DNA from: Acorus gramineus
Lineage: Eukaryota; Streptophyta; Magnoliopsida; Acorales; Acoraceae
Length of the DNA: 64,000 bases
Assembly (NCBI GenBank): GCA_030737835.1
Contig: JAUJYN010000013.1
Span: 2,957,484 to 3,021,483, forward strand
Reading direction: 5' to 3'
The stretch's first letter is position 1. Each line of letters opens with the position of its first letter. Below, piece after piece: positions 23,411-34,960 of the stretch. The position numbers were made by a program, and so were the translations under genes. Under the pieces are notes generated by a model that ran no database searches, was not told where the DNA came from, and saw only the letters and a program-made list of their open reading frames with translations.

Positions 23411-24150
23411 AAGAAAAGAATATACTCTTGTAGAACATACTATGTATGTAGATATGATTTGAAAATATTTTATGATTGCATCTTTATTATTTCTGACATT
23501 TTATTGTAAAAATAATTTGGTGTTGGTTCTAATTAAATAAATTTTCTTTATGAATTGTCTCTTATTTGTGTTTTATTGGTTGAAATTGTTGAATTTAAAT
23601 GAATGATTTATTTTTTCAAAATTATTGTAGGTTTTGATAAATAAATATAAAAAAAAAAATAGAGGAGAGTAACAGGCTGTGAAGGTTTTTTTTGGGGTCT
23701 ATGCTGACAGTTCCTGCCCATCGCTAAAGATACAAATTGTGTTTTTGTCATAGTATATAGCGACGGCTTCTATCCGTCGATAAAAGTGTGACGGCCTATC
23801 TCCGTCGCTAAATGTAGCAACAGTGGCGGACTTTGAGATGAAATCCACATCGAAAAAGAAAAAAAACGAATCCGTGACTTCAAATTCCTTCAAAATAGAA
23901 ATTAAGACTGTTAAGGTTCGTCAAGCAGTATGAGATAAAATTGATGAGGAAGGAATGAAAAAAAGTGAAAATAAATGTCCCACAGGCGGTTACACATGAA
24001 AAAAAAAAGTAAAACCTAATTGTCCCTTCATTTTATGGGGATCAGTTACCAAAAAAATAAAATAATCACACAGGGGTATAACAACTATTGGATATATGCT
24101 ACCTCATGGGGTCTGTAATGTTGGGGCTTATAAAACATTATTAAAAAAAT

Positions 24151-24329
24151 AATGAGTAAGGGGGCATCAGATAGTTGACAAGAGATGGCATGAGTTCTGG
24201 CTGGGCACAAACACCGAAGAAATAGAAGCTAAAGATAGATAAGACTGATAGATTTAGTGAGAAAGAATAATGATACTTAATTCTATTATTGAGAAACTAA
24301 AACCTTTTATATAATCAAACAAAGACAAT
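24151..24329. other. short spacer
   Basis: AT-rich; no feature seen. Confidence 0.3.
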
Positions 24330-25000
24330 AAAAACAACGGAAAAATCAATATAACTCCTTGTAAAGTTAGTTAAATCAATTTTAGTTTTTGTAAAATTGA
24401 AAAATCATCACAGGTCCCTGTGTTATTAAAAAAATATCCCTACCGTCACCCCGACTAACCAAGAACATGGTTAACCCTAACTACACATTAAACGTTACCA
24501 GAATGCCCTTAACCCTTATTTTTGAAAAATTGATATAGCTCCTTTGAAACTTATGAAAATCAGAAAGGTTCTTATAAAATCAGTAAATCCCCTCAGGTCC
24601 CTATTTTATTAGACAATATTTATTTTAGTCCTTACCGTAACTAAAACTAACCAGATCGTGGTTAATTCTAACCATATATGATAAATTATTACAATATCCT
24701 TTGAAAATTTACTTGATAAATTATGTAATGAACCAATCAGATTTGTGATAGACTTTAAGGGGTTTTACTGATTTTAGAGGGGCCTTTTCGATTTTCATAA
24801 GTTTGGAGAGAGTTATATCGATTTTTTTTTTATCGTTTGTGAATATAGAATAGCAAGAGAATTTTTGAAAAAAGGCAGAGGCATTTTTGTCATCAAAAGT
24901 AACCATACATACATTATGGGAATCTGTAACGTTTTTTCAATTTTACAAGGACTAAAACCGATTTAACTAACTTTTCAAAGAGTTGTATCGATTTTTTCTT
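24330..25000. mobile_element. non-autonomous TIR element, Mutator-like
   Basis: Left AAAGTTAGTTAAATC, then TTTGTAAAATTGAAAAA; the right end carries the complement, giving imperfect inverted repeats of about 70 bp. AAAGACAAT flanks both sides (24321-24329, 25001-25009), a 9 bp duplication as in Mutator-like elements. AAAGACAAT-like words also recur further right, so the duplication is suggestive only. No coding sequence. Confidence 0.65.
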
Positions 25001-25009
25001 AAAGACAAT

Positions 25010-25588
25010 CATAAACCAATCAACAAAGACAATATATTGCAATCTAACAAAGACAATAAAAAAACAACTTATGTATAATCTGACAGAGACAATAAAAAAA
25101 AACAAGAAACCAATCAACAACAGATCCTCAGCTCCTTGCATATCACAAACTCCTCGTGTCGATGCGCATCGAAAACCAAAATCCAAAAACAAATCCCCAT
25201 ATGTTAAAATCAAAGACGCAAATAGATTGGGTTCGCGCAAGAAACAAACAAAGCAATGAAAGAAAAATATAGATATCAAAAGTTCTCCCACACTCCGATC
25301 GAAGACTCTCCAATCGAAGCTGGGGGAAAGAAAGAGATATTTTTGTGGATCTAGGTTTTAGGGTGGCTCTCTGATACTGTGTTAGAATAAATAAAGAGAA
25401 TTTTTCATTATATTACGGGAGCCAAATACTCTATTTATATATACATAAAAGGAAAATCTGTAATACCAAAAAAGAAAATAGAAAAAGTAGGAAAGCAATA
25501 ATACCAAAATAATGACTCTTTAACATAGAAAACTAAGTTGCGTGAAGTGAAACATTTCCACCTGATTAGAGAATATGCACAAATTCTC
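25010..25588. other. 3' flank of sulfotransferase copy C
   Basis: Repeated CAAAGACAATAAAA words occur at 25010-25110. No gene seen. The sequence from about 25550 is shared with copies A and B. Confidence 0.4.
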
Positions 25589-26890
25589 TCATAGAATACT
25601 ACTAGAACTAGATGAACATGTCATCCTATCATTGAGCAAGTTCAGGCGTTCAATCATCTCTGGCGTAAGGCAACTCTTCGAATCCCCCACCACTCCACGA
25701 CGAAAAAAAGCCGGTTTCGTGAACTTCACCTTTGCAAATTGGAGCTCTCCCTCCTTATTAGCCTCCAAATTCTTCAAGTACTCAAAGCTACACACCCTCA
25801 CAATCTCCTCCACCACCCCTCCCTCTTCCTCCTCCATGGAGAATGGTCTCCCTAGGAACTCCGCCAACCTTTTCACGCCGTTCACTGGGTCCTCCATCAT
25901 ATCTTCATACCTGATGCAAATCGAAAATAGGATTGGTATGATTATTTATTTATTTTATTATTATTATTATTATTATTATATCATCTCTTTTGTGGGTCTC
26001 TTTCTTCTCTGCATCAATACCTCAAGAACACCACGCTTTGTGGCCTCTCAATGCTCGCCTTCCAGTACTCCAATTGATGGTCCCATATCGGCCCGTAGAG
26101 GGTAACTCCATCACAATAGCTCTCAAACGCCTCCTCGAGAGAGAATGGCTCCTGCGAATCGTGCTGGTTGTCATTGAAGAAGTACCAGGAGGACACGAAC
26201 ACGTCTTTGATGTCGCGGCTGATGTAAACTATGCGACAACCGGAGTCGTCGTCCCTTGCAGACTCCGGAAGAGAAGAGTAGGGAATGTGAGTGGCAAGAA
26301 GTCTAGGTGAAGGCAAAGCATCTAGATTGAGGATCGAATTATTCGTGTAAAGATGTACCACCTCTATCTGGAGGATGTACTCATGGGGGTTTGATGATTG
26401 CATGACCTGTTGAAAATATTTTAAAAATGTTATATCTATCTCGAAAAATTAATATATTAAAAAAAATCAATAATATGAAAACAATAAAATTATGAGTTAA
26501 AGGAACTGGAATCTTCTGATCGAGTGACACATTTAATTTGGATCAATTTTCCAACAATACTTGTTTTGATGTCTGATCATCAGCGTTTCGGTTGTGGATG
26601 GCGAAGACAAGGGCCTTAAGCCATGTTGTGCCGGATTTTGGGGAGCTCGCGATGAGGACGTCGGAGGGGCGGACCTTGAAATTGTGTTGCACAGATATTA
26701 CGCCATCGAGGAAGAATGGGTAGTACCAAAAGCCTTGGTATCTTTGGAGTTCTTGCCCCCAGCTTTTCTTCTTGGGGAGGGTGGATATGATATGGGCATA
26801 TGTTTCTTCAGTTTTCTCATCTGCTCCTCTCACCTCTTCTTCCATTTTGGTTGTGGGGATATTGGAATTAATGGAAGGATTGGTGGCCAT
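25589..26890 (-). CDS. cytosolic sulfotransferase (copy C, apparently intact)
   Basis: Transfers sulfonate from PAPS to a hydroxyl of a small molecule such as a flavonol, steroid or hormone; the substrate cannot be told from sequence. Three exons: 26561-26890, 26021-26406 and 25589-25910. Both introns (26407-26560, 25911-26020) have GT/AG ends and the joined frame is exactly 1038 nt, 345 aa, normal for plant SOTs. Motifs: [13 protein letters not shown] (5'-phosphosulfate loop, about residue 80), [26 protein letters not shown] (3'-phosphate binding), YEDMMEDP and FFRRGVVGD near the C-terminus. The usual Trp after GD is Ser. The start has MATN at 26890. A TATA box lies 60 bp upstream. Signs of function are good, but expression is unknown. 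Two dead paralogues lie downstream. Confidence 0.9.
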
Positions 26891-26946
26891 GAATTTATGA
26901 AAGATAAAGCTCCACTTGTTGGCCTACTTTTTATTTGTCTATGATG

Positions 26947-26958
26947 GTTTTTTTATAG
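26947..26958 (-). promoter_or_regulatory. TATA box of sulfotransferase copy C
   Basis: Minus strand reads CACTATAAAAAAACC, 57-68 bp upstream of the ATG at 26890, a normal TATA-to-start distance for a short plant leader. Confidence 0.6.
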
Positions 26959-27140
26959 TGGGAGGGGATCCTGGATTGTTTTCTTTATAATGGGAGGAGT
27001 CTTGATGTGCACGAGGATTTTGTTTATAAGAATCACATGTTTAATATCCAAACGGGCCTGCAAAACATCTCGTTTTCGATTTTCACAAAAAATATGAAAA
27101 AAATTGATTATAAAAAATAGTTTCTCAAGAATCTAACATA

Positions 27141-27458
27141 GCAGCACTAATGCACCGGATTTTATCGAAACTCTAAAATTAAGCGTGTTAGGGTGAGAAA
27201 AGTACTAGGATGTATGATCTACTGGAAAGTTCTTGTTGCACCCTTTCAAATTTTCTTTTACCCACGAGTGGTCATAGCACAATAATGGTCAGGGCTTACA
27301 TATGTTAAGGGTAGGTCTTGGTATCGAGTCTTGGCATTGAGTCTTGGCACTGACTAATTAATCCCAATATATTTTTGAGGGTTTAGGGTACACAGGTGAA
27401 GAAGGTTGCCTATCCAGCTCGGTCATAAGACCAGCTACGGAGGTCCCTCCAGTATCAA
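27141..27458 (+). mobile_element. 5S rRNA-derived short insert with 14 bp target duplication
   Basis: Starts GCAGCACTAATGCACCGGAT and continues with degenerate 5S rRNA sequence (TTAAGCGTGTTAGGGTGAG, ending GTTGCACCC), missing the first 15 or so nucleotides of 5S. About 215 bp of unrelated sequence follows. AAGAATCTAACATA flanks both sides (27127-27140, 27459-27472). Copy B flank (19010-19030) is the empty site with one copy. A 14 bp duplication fits LINE-type retroposition rather than an LTR element. The internal C-box region is mutated, so it is not a working 5S gene. Confidence 0.8.
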
Positions 27459-27472
27459 AAGAATCTAACATA

Positions 27473-27848
27473 TATAAGTGAGTTAGTTTCCTATAAAACT
27501 GTTTTTCAAAAGTTATTTTTAGTGAAAAACACTCAGTTTCAAAATCACCACCCAGTGATCAATTGCTCTTTTTTAATGTGATTTTTTTTGGTTCATTCAT
27601 TCTCGTGGATCTATTATTGTATAGATCCACATTAATTATTCCACAACAGTTAGTATTAGAGCACAAATCTGATTCTTTTCCTCGTGCAATGACACGAAGA
27701 GAATATGATATATTAAGCTAATTTCTCATGATAAGCATGCCATTATTCAATAATAAACATGGATCATGCCATGCATATATATTACATTATGGTAGTATTG
27801 TAACCTTTTGTAATAACCAAAGTAGGTAGAGCATGTAGAATGAATTTG
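27473..27848. other. 5' flank of sulfotransferase copy C and spacer
   Basis: The left part is shared with copy B flank up to TCACCACCCA. The remainder is AT-rich with no feature. Confidence 0.4.
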
Positions 27849-27960
27849 GATACCGGCACTAATGCACCGGATCCCATCAGAACTTTAAAGTTAAGCGTGC
27901 TTGGACGAGAGTAGTATTAAGATAGTTGATCTCCTGGGAAGTCCTCGTGTTGCACCCCCC
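27849..27960 (+). pseudogene. 5S rRNA-derived sequence, second copy
   Basis: ATACCGGCACTAATGCACCG then CCCATCAGAACTTTAAAGTT, AAGCGTGCTTGGACGAGAGT and CCTGGGAAGTCCTCGTGTTG match plant 5S rRNA with scattered changes. It lacks the first nucleotides and is followed by C-rich and T-rich runs. Changes in the internal promoter (GATAGTTGATCTCC) argue against a functional 5S gene. It could be a relic of a 5S-containing retroelement (Cassandra-like) or of the 5S-headed repeat at 27141. Confidence 0.8.
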
Positions 27961-28572
27961 GCCCCCCCTCCCTTCCCCAAATCTCCTTTTGCATCTATAT
28001 ATTTTTTTTCTTCAAAAAAAAAAAGAAAAATTTGTTGTAGCCACAGGTATTTCACATTTGGCTTTTCTTATTGGGGAAAGTTGTGATGAGATGGGCATAT
28101 TTTTCGTGAGTTTTCTCATATGCTTTGCCTCTTCTTTAGGGATGTAACCCAAAGTTCAAAGTGTTTAATTCCTAACTTGACCCAACCCGAATTTCAACCT
28201 GATGACTCTAACCCAAACCCAACCCGTGGTAACCGAAAACTAATATGAGGAACCCGATTTTCAAGCTTAGCTCACAAAAATAAATCCCAAAACAAATGGT
28301 ATATATGTTTTTTTTTAATATATATATATATATATATATCACCATCTAAGTCCATCAAAAAAATTACATTGTGATCCGACGAAAGATATTTAGAGTAAAG
28401 AATCAGGTATCAATGGCCCATGATTCATTTAGAATATCATGTGTCTATTATGAGTTCAGGTTGGGTCGGGTTAACATGATGTCAACCCAATTTTATAGAC
28501 AACCCGAATTTATCAACCCAATCGAATCCAATTTTTAGAATCCAACCCGTATAAAATCAGGTTCAACCTACT
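27961..28572. other. repeat-like sequence with CAACCCGA words
   Basis: Numerous AACCCAACCCGAA and GGGTTGGGTCGGGTTAAC words in both orientations (28180-28570) resemble the ends of hAT-type non-autonomous elements. A TA microsatellite lies at 28318-28340. No gene. Confidence 0.4.
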
Positions 28573-29025
28573 GGGCCCTTTTGGATGGGGGATAAAGGGT
28601 GGAATATGGGGGATAAGGGAGAATAAAGGTAAAAAAGTTGTTTGGGTGGGTGGTATAAAGGGATATAGCTATGCAGAATTATGTGAGAATAAACTAGTAT
28701 TTGTATTTTAAATCCCCTCTTGGAATTATGTTATTTCTCCACTGGTATAAGGAGACCCACCTATTGAATCACATGTCATCACATCAAATCATTTGTCATC
28801 ATCTCTTATACATCAATGGAACCCACATGTTAAATCAACTTTTTACATCTTATTCAAATTTTATTCTTCATCAACCAAACACTCCAACTTTTTATTATTA
28901 AGTTTCTCAACGAGAATAACTGAAAACACAATCAAATAGAAAATACTTATTCCATTGATAAAATCAATAATTCCTGGAATAGGTATAAACTCAATAATAA
29001 CTTATGCATTTATCTAAACGGGCCC
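28573..29025. mobile_element. MITE, Tourist-like
   Basis: Ends GGGCCCTTTTGGAT and (complement) GGGCCCGTTTAGAT form a terminal inverted repeat about 16 bp long. TTA follows the right end; the left flank is ACT, so the duplication is not exact. No coding. Confidence 0.6.
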
Positions 29026-29067
29026 TTAATGTTTTTTTGCCTTCTCAATCTCGATAAATTATACTTA

Positions 29068-29210
29068 TGTCTGAGTTTGGAATGCGACGTTTATAATAAG
29101 TAAAATGCGGAAAACACGAAGAATGTCGCATTTATCATTATTTTGGTTGGACCAGCTAGCGTTTCAAGTTTTCACAGCAGAATCTACCCAAACACGATCC
29201 AAACAGACCC
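29068..29210. mobile_element. small MITE, Tourist-like
   Basis: Left TGTCTGAGTTTGGA and right (complement) GGGTCTGTTTGGAT ends, flanked by TTA (29065-29067) and TAA (29211-29213). 143 bp, no coding. Confidence 0.55.
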
Positions 29211-31593
29211 TAAGAACAAACTAGTATAGTCCTCTATTTTGTTACTTTACATCAATAATTTATGCTTGAAATATGAGGGAGTTCCCTACAGGTTGCTTAT
29301 CATAGATAAATTGTAATGGTTATACAACTATAATAATTTTATCTTAATATGTTAAAATAGAACAGAATGGCTATAAAGGAGTCGGATATAATTTATCCAT
29401 GTGTATCCATTAAAAATAATAGTAATATTCTAATAAATCAAATACAAAAATAAAATAATTTTCTTTTATTTCCATGTATAATCATTTCGTATCCAAATAA
29501 TTTATCGACTAACTAAATTTAAGACGAATTATCAGAGTCTTCCAACCATGGCAATTGAATGAAATTTTAGGTTGAAACTGCTTCTCTACGTCTTTTGAAA
29601 AATTCAGATTTTGAACACTTTTTTACAGAAATCTATCTACAGCTTTTGGCTCCAGTTTTTCCTGTTTGAAAAGGGTTTGGGAAAAGCAATTTCCTATAAA
29701 CTCAAAAGTTGTTTAAACTCATTTTCAAATAGGGCCTAAAGTGACCGTATGGATGCCAAAACTCTGTAGAGTTGGAGACATGGCGTGGGTCTTAAATCTC
29801 AAAAACATTGTCTTATTCCCTAATTTATTAGATTTTTATGTTTTGTTTTTAAATTATTTTATCTTATTTTAAAAACTTGTCCATAATTTTTAATTATGTG
29901 TTCGTCTAGTTTTATTGTTCCTATTTTATAGGAGTTTTATTTTTTGTTATAGTTTGATTTACAAATAACAAAATCATAGTGGTTTATATATATATTTTTA
30001 TATTTTATATTTATTTTCAATTTTTTTTTGTTATTCCCTTTTCATTTGTTTCTACTTTCTTTTAATTTTTTTTTAAAAATATGTGCTCTCTATTATTTTA
30101 ATTTTAAATATTTTTTTCTTCCTATTTCACTTCGATTCATTTTTGTTAAACTTAAAATTTTAATTTAACAACCTAATTTTTTAAAGAAATTGTGATAATA
30201 AACATAAAAAATGCAAATACGGAGAATTACGTCTATTGTCCAATATTTTTCTGGGTTCGGATCTAGTCAGATCTAATACCATTAGTGTCAAATTGTACAA
30301 TCATATGAATCAAGCTATACAGACATACAATGCAGTTTGATTCATAAGTTCTATAGTTCAATCCATGTGCAGTTTGTTATTAATCTGATTAATCAAAGTC
30401 AGTTTTGATTGGATCTATACTCATTTTTCTACTAATACGAGGACCGATTTAGAGCTGGACTGATGAAGGAAAATACCGGGGTGTCGATATATCATCGTAA
30501 GGAAAGAGAAGAGAAACCTCAGTTACAGCCGTGTCAATCTCTTGTTGCTTACACAATATATTATATTTTGATGAAAATCCATTCAATCAACATATGTGTG
30601 CATGTAACGTAACCCAATGCATGCATTATTTTATTTAGGATAATGTTATAGTTATACCATTAGCGCATGATTTCATAGGTAGCTTAAGTATTGGAGGGGC
30701 AAAAAGTGACCAACCGGATGCGGGTCGTCAGGATCCATTCGCTCTACTCCTCTCGATGATTTTTTTGATGTCGTCAGCGCTTCTTCTCTTCGAACACCAT
30801 CAGAAATAGGGTTGGGGGTGATCTACAGAAAACCCTCCGACGTTCAAGTCAATAAAATGCACAACTAGAATTGTTGCAATAAATAATTTCGCAGTAGAGA
30901 GAATTGGTTCTCTATCGGTCATTATCCATTTATAAATACACACAATTTGTTGAGATTTTTGTGGATCAATTGATGATTAATTCCACATCCAGGATATATT
31001 ATTGTGATCTTAGAGGATTAGTTAAATAATAGCTTTAGATTTAATATATTTGTGTAGATTTAGAAAATCAACAATTGATGATCCCTGATTTAAAAATTAA
31101 TCTCTTGATTTACTGACTTGGATTGATGCTTAGTCGTTGGGCACTCAAGGGTCGACGGACCGGATCCACCTATGGTGAGTGATTCGGGTCATGGACCCTT
31201 ACCAATCGGATTATGGGCTACCGGTATGTGAAACATAGTTAGTGGGCCTCATTTTTAGGCCCTACAAGTATATAATCTAATAAATTGAATGATATCATTC
31301 ATATAAAATTTAAAAATTTCAAATGAGATATATATGTTAATTCAGTGAGTGAAAGAGTTTGTATTATATTGCATTTGAAATTATAAAAATGACTCAATAT
31401 ATCGTGTTTTATTTTTAGTTAGATTTTCATAGGCAAAAATAAAATAAAATAAATCAAAATCAACATAGAATGTAATAATGTCAGTTGTGATCGAAGCTGC
31501 TGTATGGGTTGGGACTGATTTTTATATATGGAAAATGACTTGTCCAGTCCGGTCAGTGAAACCCAAGCTCTTTTAATTTTTTAAAATTATACA
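29211..31593. other. gene-free AT-rich region
   Basis: No protein-coding segment recognised. 29580-29750 contains TTTGAAAAGGG and AAATAGGGCC ends typical of small inverted-repeat elements. 30800-31260 is moderately GC-rich and might be part of an LTR, but no pair was found. Confidence 0.35.
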
Positions 31594-31757
31594 GGGCAAA
31601 TTGTCCATATGCCTCTGGATCAAACCCCCAATTTTTTTTATACCTCCTGACTTTTGAAAAAAAAATTTATGCCTTTGTCGCTTTATCCAATTTTTTTTTA
31701 CCCCTATTTTTTGTAAATACCATAAGTACTCCCGCATATAAGCACATAACCCCTTTA

Positions 31758-32376
31758 ATGCTCTTCTTCTTCCCCTCTTTTTCTCTTCTTCTTCACCAGA
31801 CCAGACAAAGATCCTCCACAAATGCCTGTCATTTCTCTTCTTCTTCCTGCAGTAATCGCCGAAAATATTGCCGCAATCCATCGCCGACACTAAGAACCTT
31901 GACATGGTCTCCGTTCGTCGTCCACCATTTTCCTCGTCGCCCTTCACACCGTCGCCGATCTACCCAGACCACCCATTTTCATCGTTTCATTCGATCTGAA
32001 GTTCAACTAACTAATCTGACCATCCGATCTCCCAACAGTCCTCACCGATCCATCTCACCGATGTCTTCACTACCTTCCATTTGTAAATACAAAGAAGATG
32101 CATCCATGGAAAATGTTGGAGAAGATACTGAGTTTCAGAGTTTGATTGTGAAGTTGTGTTCAAGATGGAAGTTGGATCCACATCAAATCATAATGAAATA
32201 CTCCATTCCCGGCTGCAATAAAGAGTTTGTGTAAGTCATTAATGACAGCGATGTACATAAGATGGTTCAGCTGCATATTCACTTCAATGCAAAGCTGATA
32301 CATATCTATCTTCAAAGTTCTGGCACAAATGGGTATGAGCTGGTTTTGATGCATCCTTCTAGTTCTGTAGTCATGT
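31758..32376 (+). pseudogene. MuDR-type transposase N-terminal (PB1-like) remnant
   Basis: FQSLIVKLCSRWKLDP, IPGCNKEFV, a stop at 32232, then in the same frame VINDSDVHKMVQLHIHF. This has the length and pattern of the PB1-like domain that opens many MuDR-type transposases. The upstream Ser/Arg-rich open stretch from 31758 may be leader sequence. No zinc-finger or DDE part follows. Confidence 0.6.
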
Positions 32377-34689
32377 AGTATAAGGGCTATATTCAGTTTC
32401 TGTGTTTCAATGAATTAGTATCCAAGATAATACATTTCTATAACCGTTTATTGTATAATTTGTAATTGGGTTAAGTAAAACTGTCATCTATGGTACTGTT
32501 TCAGTTCATGCATATTTTCTACACTAGATTATGTATAGGCTTAGAAATTGTAATTTATGTCATTTTATTCTGTAAGTTTCATACATATGATTTGTAACTT
32601 TTATCATCATGTAAAGTATCATAGTGTTTCTGTAAAGTTATATACATATTATGTGAATCTATTCGTACACAGTGTAACTTGTAATATAATTTCTATAAGT
32701 ACTTGCAGAACTGAAGTTGGCCCTATTTACATGAATGGATCACATGTAAGTGATAATCAAAATACAGTTGAACAATCAAATGATCTGGCATTGGCGAACG
32801 TCCATAGTGAATCTAGTGAAGTTCATAGCCTAATGATTAGCATGTGGGGTGATCTCATTTGACAACCTGGGCAAATCTTTTACGATGTGGATCACTTTCA
32901 TAAGCTGATATATCTCAATTTTATATTGTAGTTGCAGCTTTACATTATGTGAATGATAGTTTCTATTGTAATTGGGTATTGCATTGGTAGTTGTTATGTT
33001 GTAGTTGTTATACTGAATATGTAATGTGTGTAGTTTTTATAATTGATAGTTTCTATTATTAGTAGTTTTTTTAATTGAATTGTTTCTTTTATGTAAATGA
33101 CAGTTTCGATTATGTAAATGGTAGTTTATGTTCTGTAAATGGTAGTTTCTATAATTCATTAGTATGGTTCTATAAGTTATAATTATACTTATTTGATGAA
33201 CATTACAACTCTGTATCAATCTAATGTATATATATCTTATGCAGATGAAGTCCATCACAAGAATTACATAAAATATTTCAAAGACACGTTTGTCATGGTC
33301 AAACCCAATGTAGACCATTTGTTCCTCCTTGCAAAGACTAGGCATACAATGTAGTAATTTAAACATTTTGATGTATATATTTTTGTGTACATTTGGGTTT
33401 AACCATTTTTTATGCATGACTGGACTTGTTTTGATTTCAGTGTTTGATGTGTTTTGTTTTGGTTTCACCAATAATCCACTCCGGCACCTCTTTCTTTGTC
33501 TTTTGTCCCTCCTGCATCTTCTTTCCCTACCTCTCTCCAACAATTTCTTTTTACTCCACCATTTTTCTCTTGCCTTCATTCATTAGATTCATTCTCTCTT
33601 CCTTTCTCTTTTGCTGAATGACATGCATCTTGAGGTGTACGACAACCAACTTAGCTTCATGGGGCTTGAACAAACGCTTCTCAACCTCTCCAGCCAATAA
33701 TCATTTTTGAGTCTATCTAATGATACATTCAAGGTTAATAAGATATATCAGTTTTAGAGACACATTTTGATACAGTTACATAAATATGTGTACCAGTTAT
33801 ATTAACTAACAGAAATACTTACATAAAGAAAAAATTTGTCATGTTGTCAAAATATTACAACAACATTGTAATGTGATAGATATAACAGTACATAAAATTA
33901 CATAAACATACAGAAATAAAAATTATATCAGTGATGACATTACATAAACAACATTTTTTTGTAGTGTATACTAGTGATTGTAATGCAGACGTACAGAAAG
34001 GTAAAAACTAATTACAAAACGTGTATAACCAATTACAAGATGGAATTCATCATTTACAAAATTTCAAATATATAGCATACCATGAACAGACAGCATAAGC
34101 TACCATATACAAAACATAAACTACCATAACTACAACATGATAAACATATGAAAAGTAACAACTACAACATAACTAACTAGGACTATTTAATGATTGTTAA
34201 TTTGAACTCCAACAATACTGCAATAATCATGTATCAAGTGGTTTTCATAAATTATTAACTTGAATTACAGAGCATGTCTAAATAAATCTAGAAACTACAA
34301 TGTAATGCCTAATTACATAAATGTAATATCAAGTTACAAATATATAAATGACTAATTACAGAACATCACATTTTCTCTATATAATCAGATAAAATAATTA
34401 TGCAAAAGGCAACAAAAAAAAAAGCTCCCCCCTTCACATCAAAAGCAAACAAAAAACACATAATCGAGACATAAATATCTACATTTCAAACAAACCCAAA
34501 TAAAAAAAGAAAAAACAAAAGTGTGCAAAGCCTCATTATTTTTTATAAATAATCACAATATATCATCAAAGAATAATCTTTTTCATTAGAAAAAATACAT
34601 TTTTCTTCAACCATCAAACAAAAATTAATCACACAGTTCACAATCCCAAAAAATCTTACAAGAAAAATCCCTACTTTGCATCAAAAATC

Positions 34690-34960
34690 ACATAAAGCGG
34701 CATACGAGACCGCAACGTATACCTTCTCGTCATAGTTGGAGAGCAACCTCATGAGAATCGTCATGGCGCTACCGTCAAGGACCGCTCGGGCTCCGGCATC
34801 GACGCCACATGCGAAGCTCCCGAGGGCGACAGTGGTGACCTAAATAAGCACAGTGGAGTCGGAGTCAGCGGAGGAGAAGAGGGTCGAGATGATCGTCGGC
34901 CCGCTCCAAGCTTTAGGTAAACAAATGTCTCCAATTGCTTCAGAAAGCTCACAGAGTATT
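34690..34960 (-). pseudogene. captured ARM-repeat protein fragment
   Basis: Minus strand LCELSEAIGDICLPKAWSG, STLFSSADSDSTVLI, then a TAG, then VTTVALGSFACGVDAGARAV and ILMRLLSNYDEK ending at GT. This is armadillo-repeat wording resembling plant ARMC8-like proteins. TAG replaces an expected Glu codon. Higher GC than its surroundings, as expected for captured coding sequence in a Pack-MULE. Confidence 0.7.

Larger units (their letters stand above)
20407..23825. mobile_element. CACTA-like element CACTA-3 with host exon fragments
   Basis: Boundaries come from comparing TIR-element copies 1 and 2. The insert starts CACAATAAAAAAAAAAGGG and ends GCAACAGTG, degenerate CAC...GTG ends. Subterminal motifs CGACGGC / GCCGTCGC are at 20422-20585 and 23700-23825, a third repeat type. 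No matching 3 bp duplication is seen (aac, gcg). Exon-like pieces are 21097-21161, 22743-22834 and 23285-23410. No transposase was found. Confidence 0.7.
19218..24150. mobile_element. TIR element copy 2 (inverted relative of 36683-38013), nested
   Basis: From GTGTCATCATTTCATTAGTT onward this is the reverse complement of the 36683-38013 element, continuing to a right end with CCTCATGGGG and GTTGGGGCTTATA at about 24095-24140. Its left TIR is missing. CACTA-3 (20407-23825) interrupts it at a point found by comparison with the other copy. TGTAACA/TGTTACA motifs recur. An internal tandem duplication of about 190 bp is at 19640-20036. No transposase was recognised. Confidence 0.75.

Noticed and set aside
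27849-27960. Functional 5S rRNA gene
   Set aside because: The first nucleotides are missing and the internal promoter is mutated; no tandem array.
30780-31260. Possible LTR around 30.8-31.3 kb
   Set aside because: No TG...CA ends with a duplication and no second copy in the window.
33037-33579. 180-codon minus-strand open frame inside the Mutator-like element
   Set aside because: Very Asn/Tyr/Ile-rich repeats (NYHLQN, NCHLHK) from TGTAAATGGTAG-type tandem DNA; no start context or homology.
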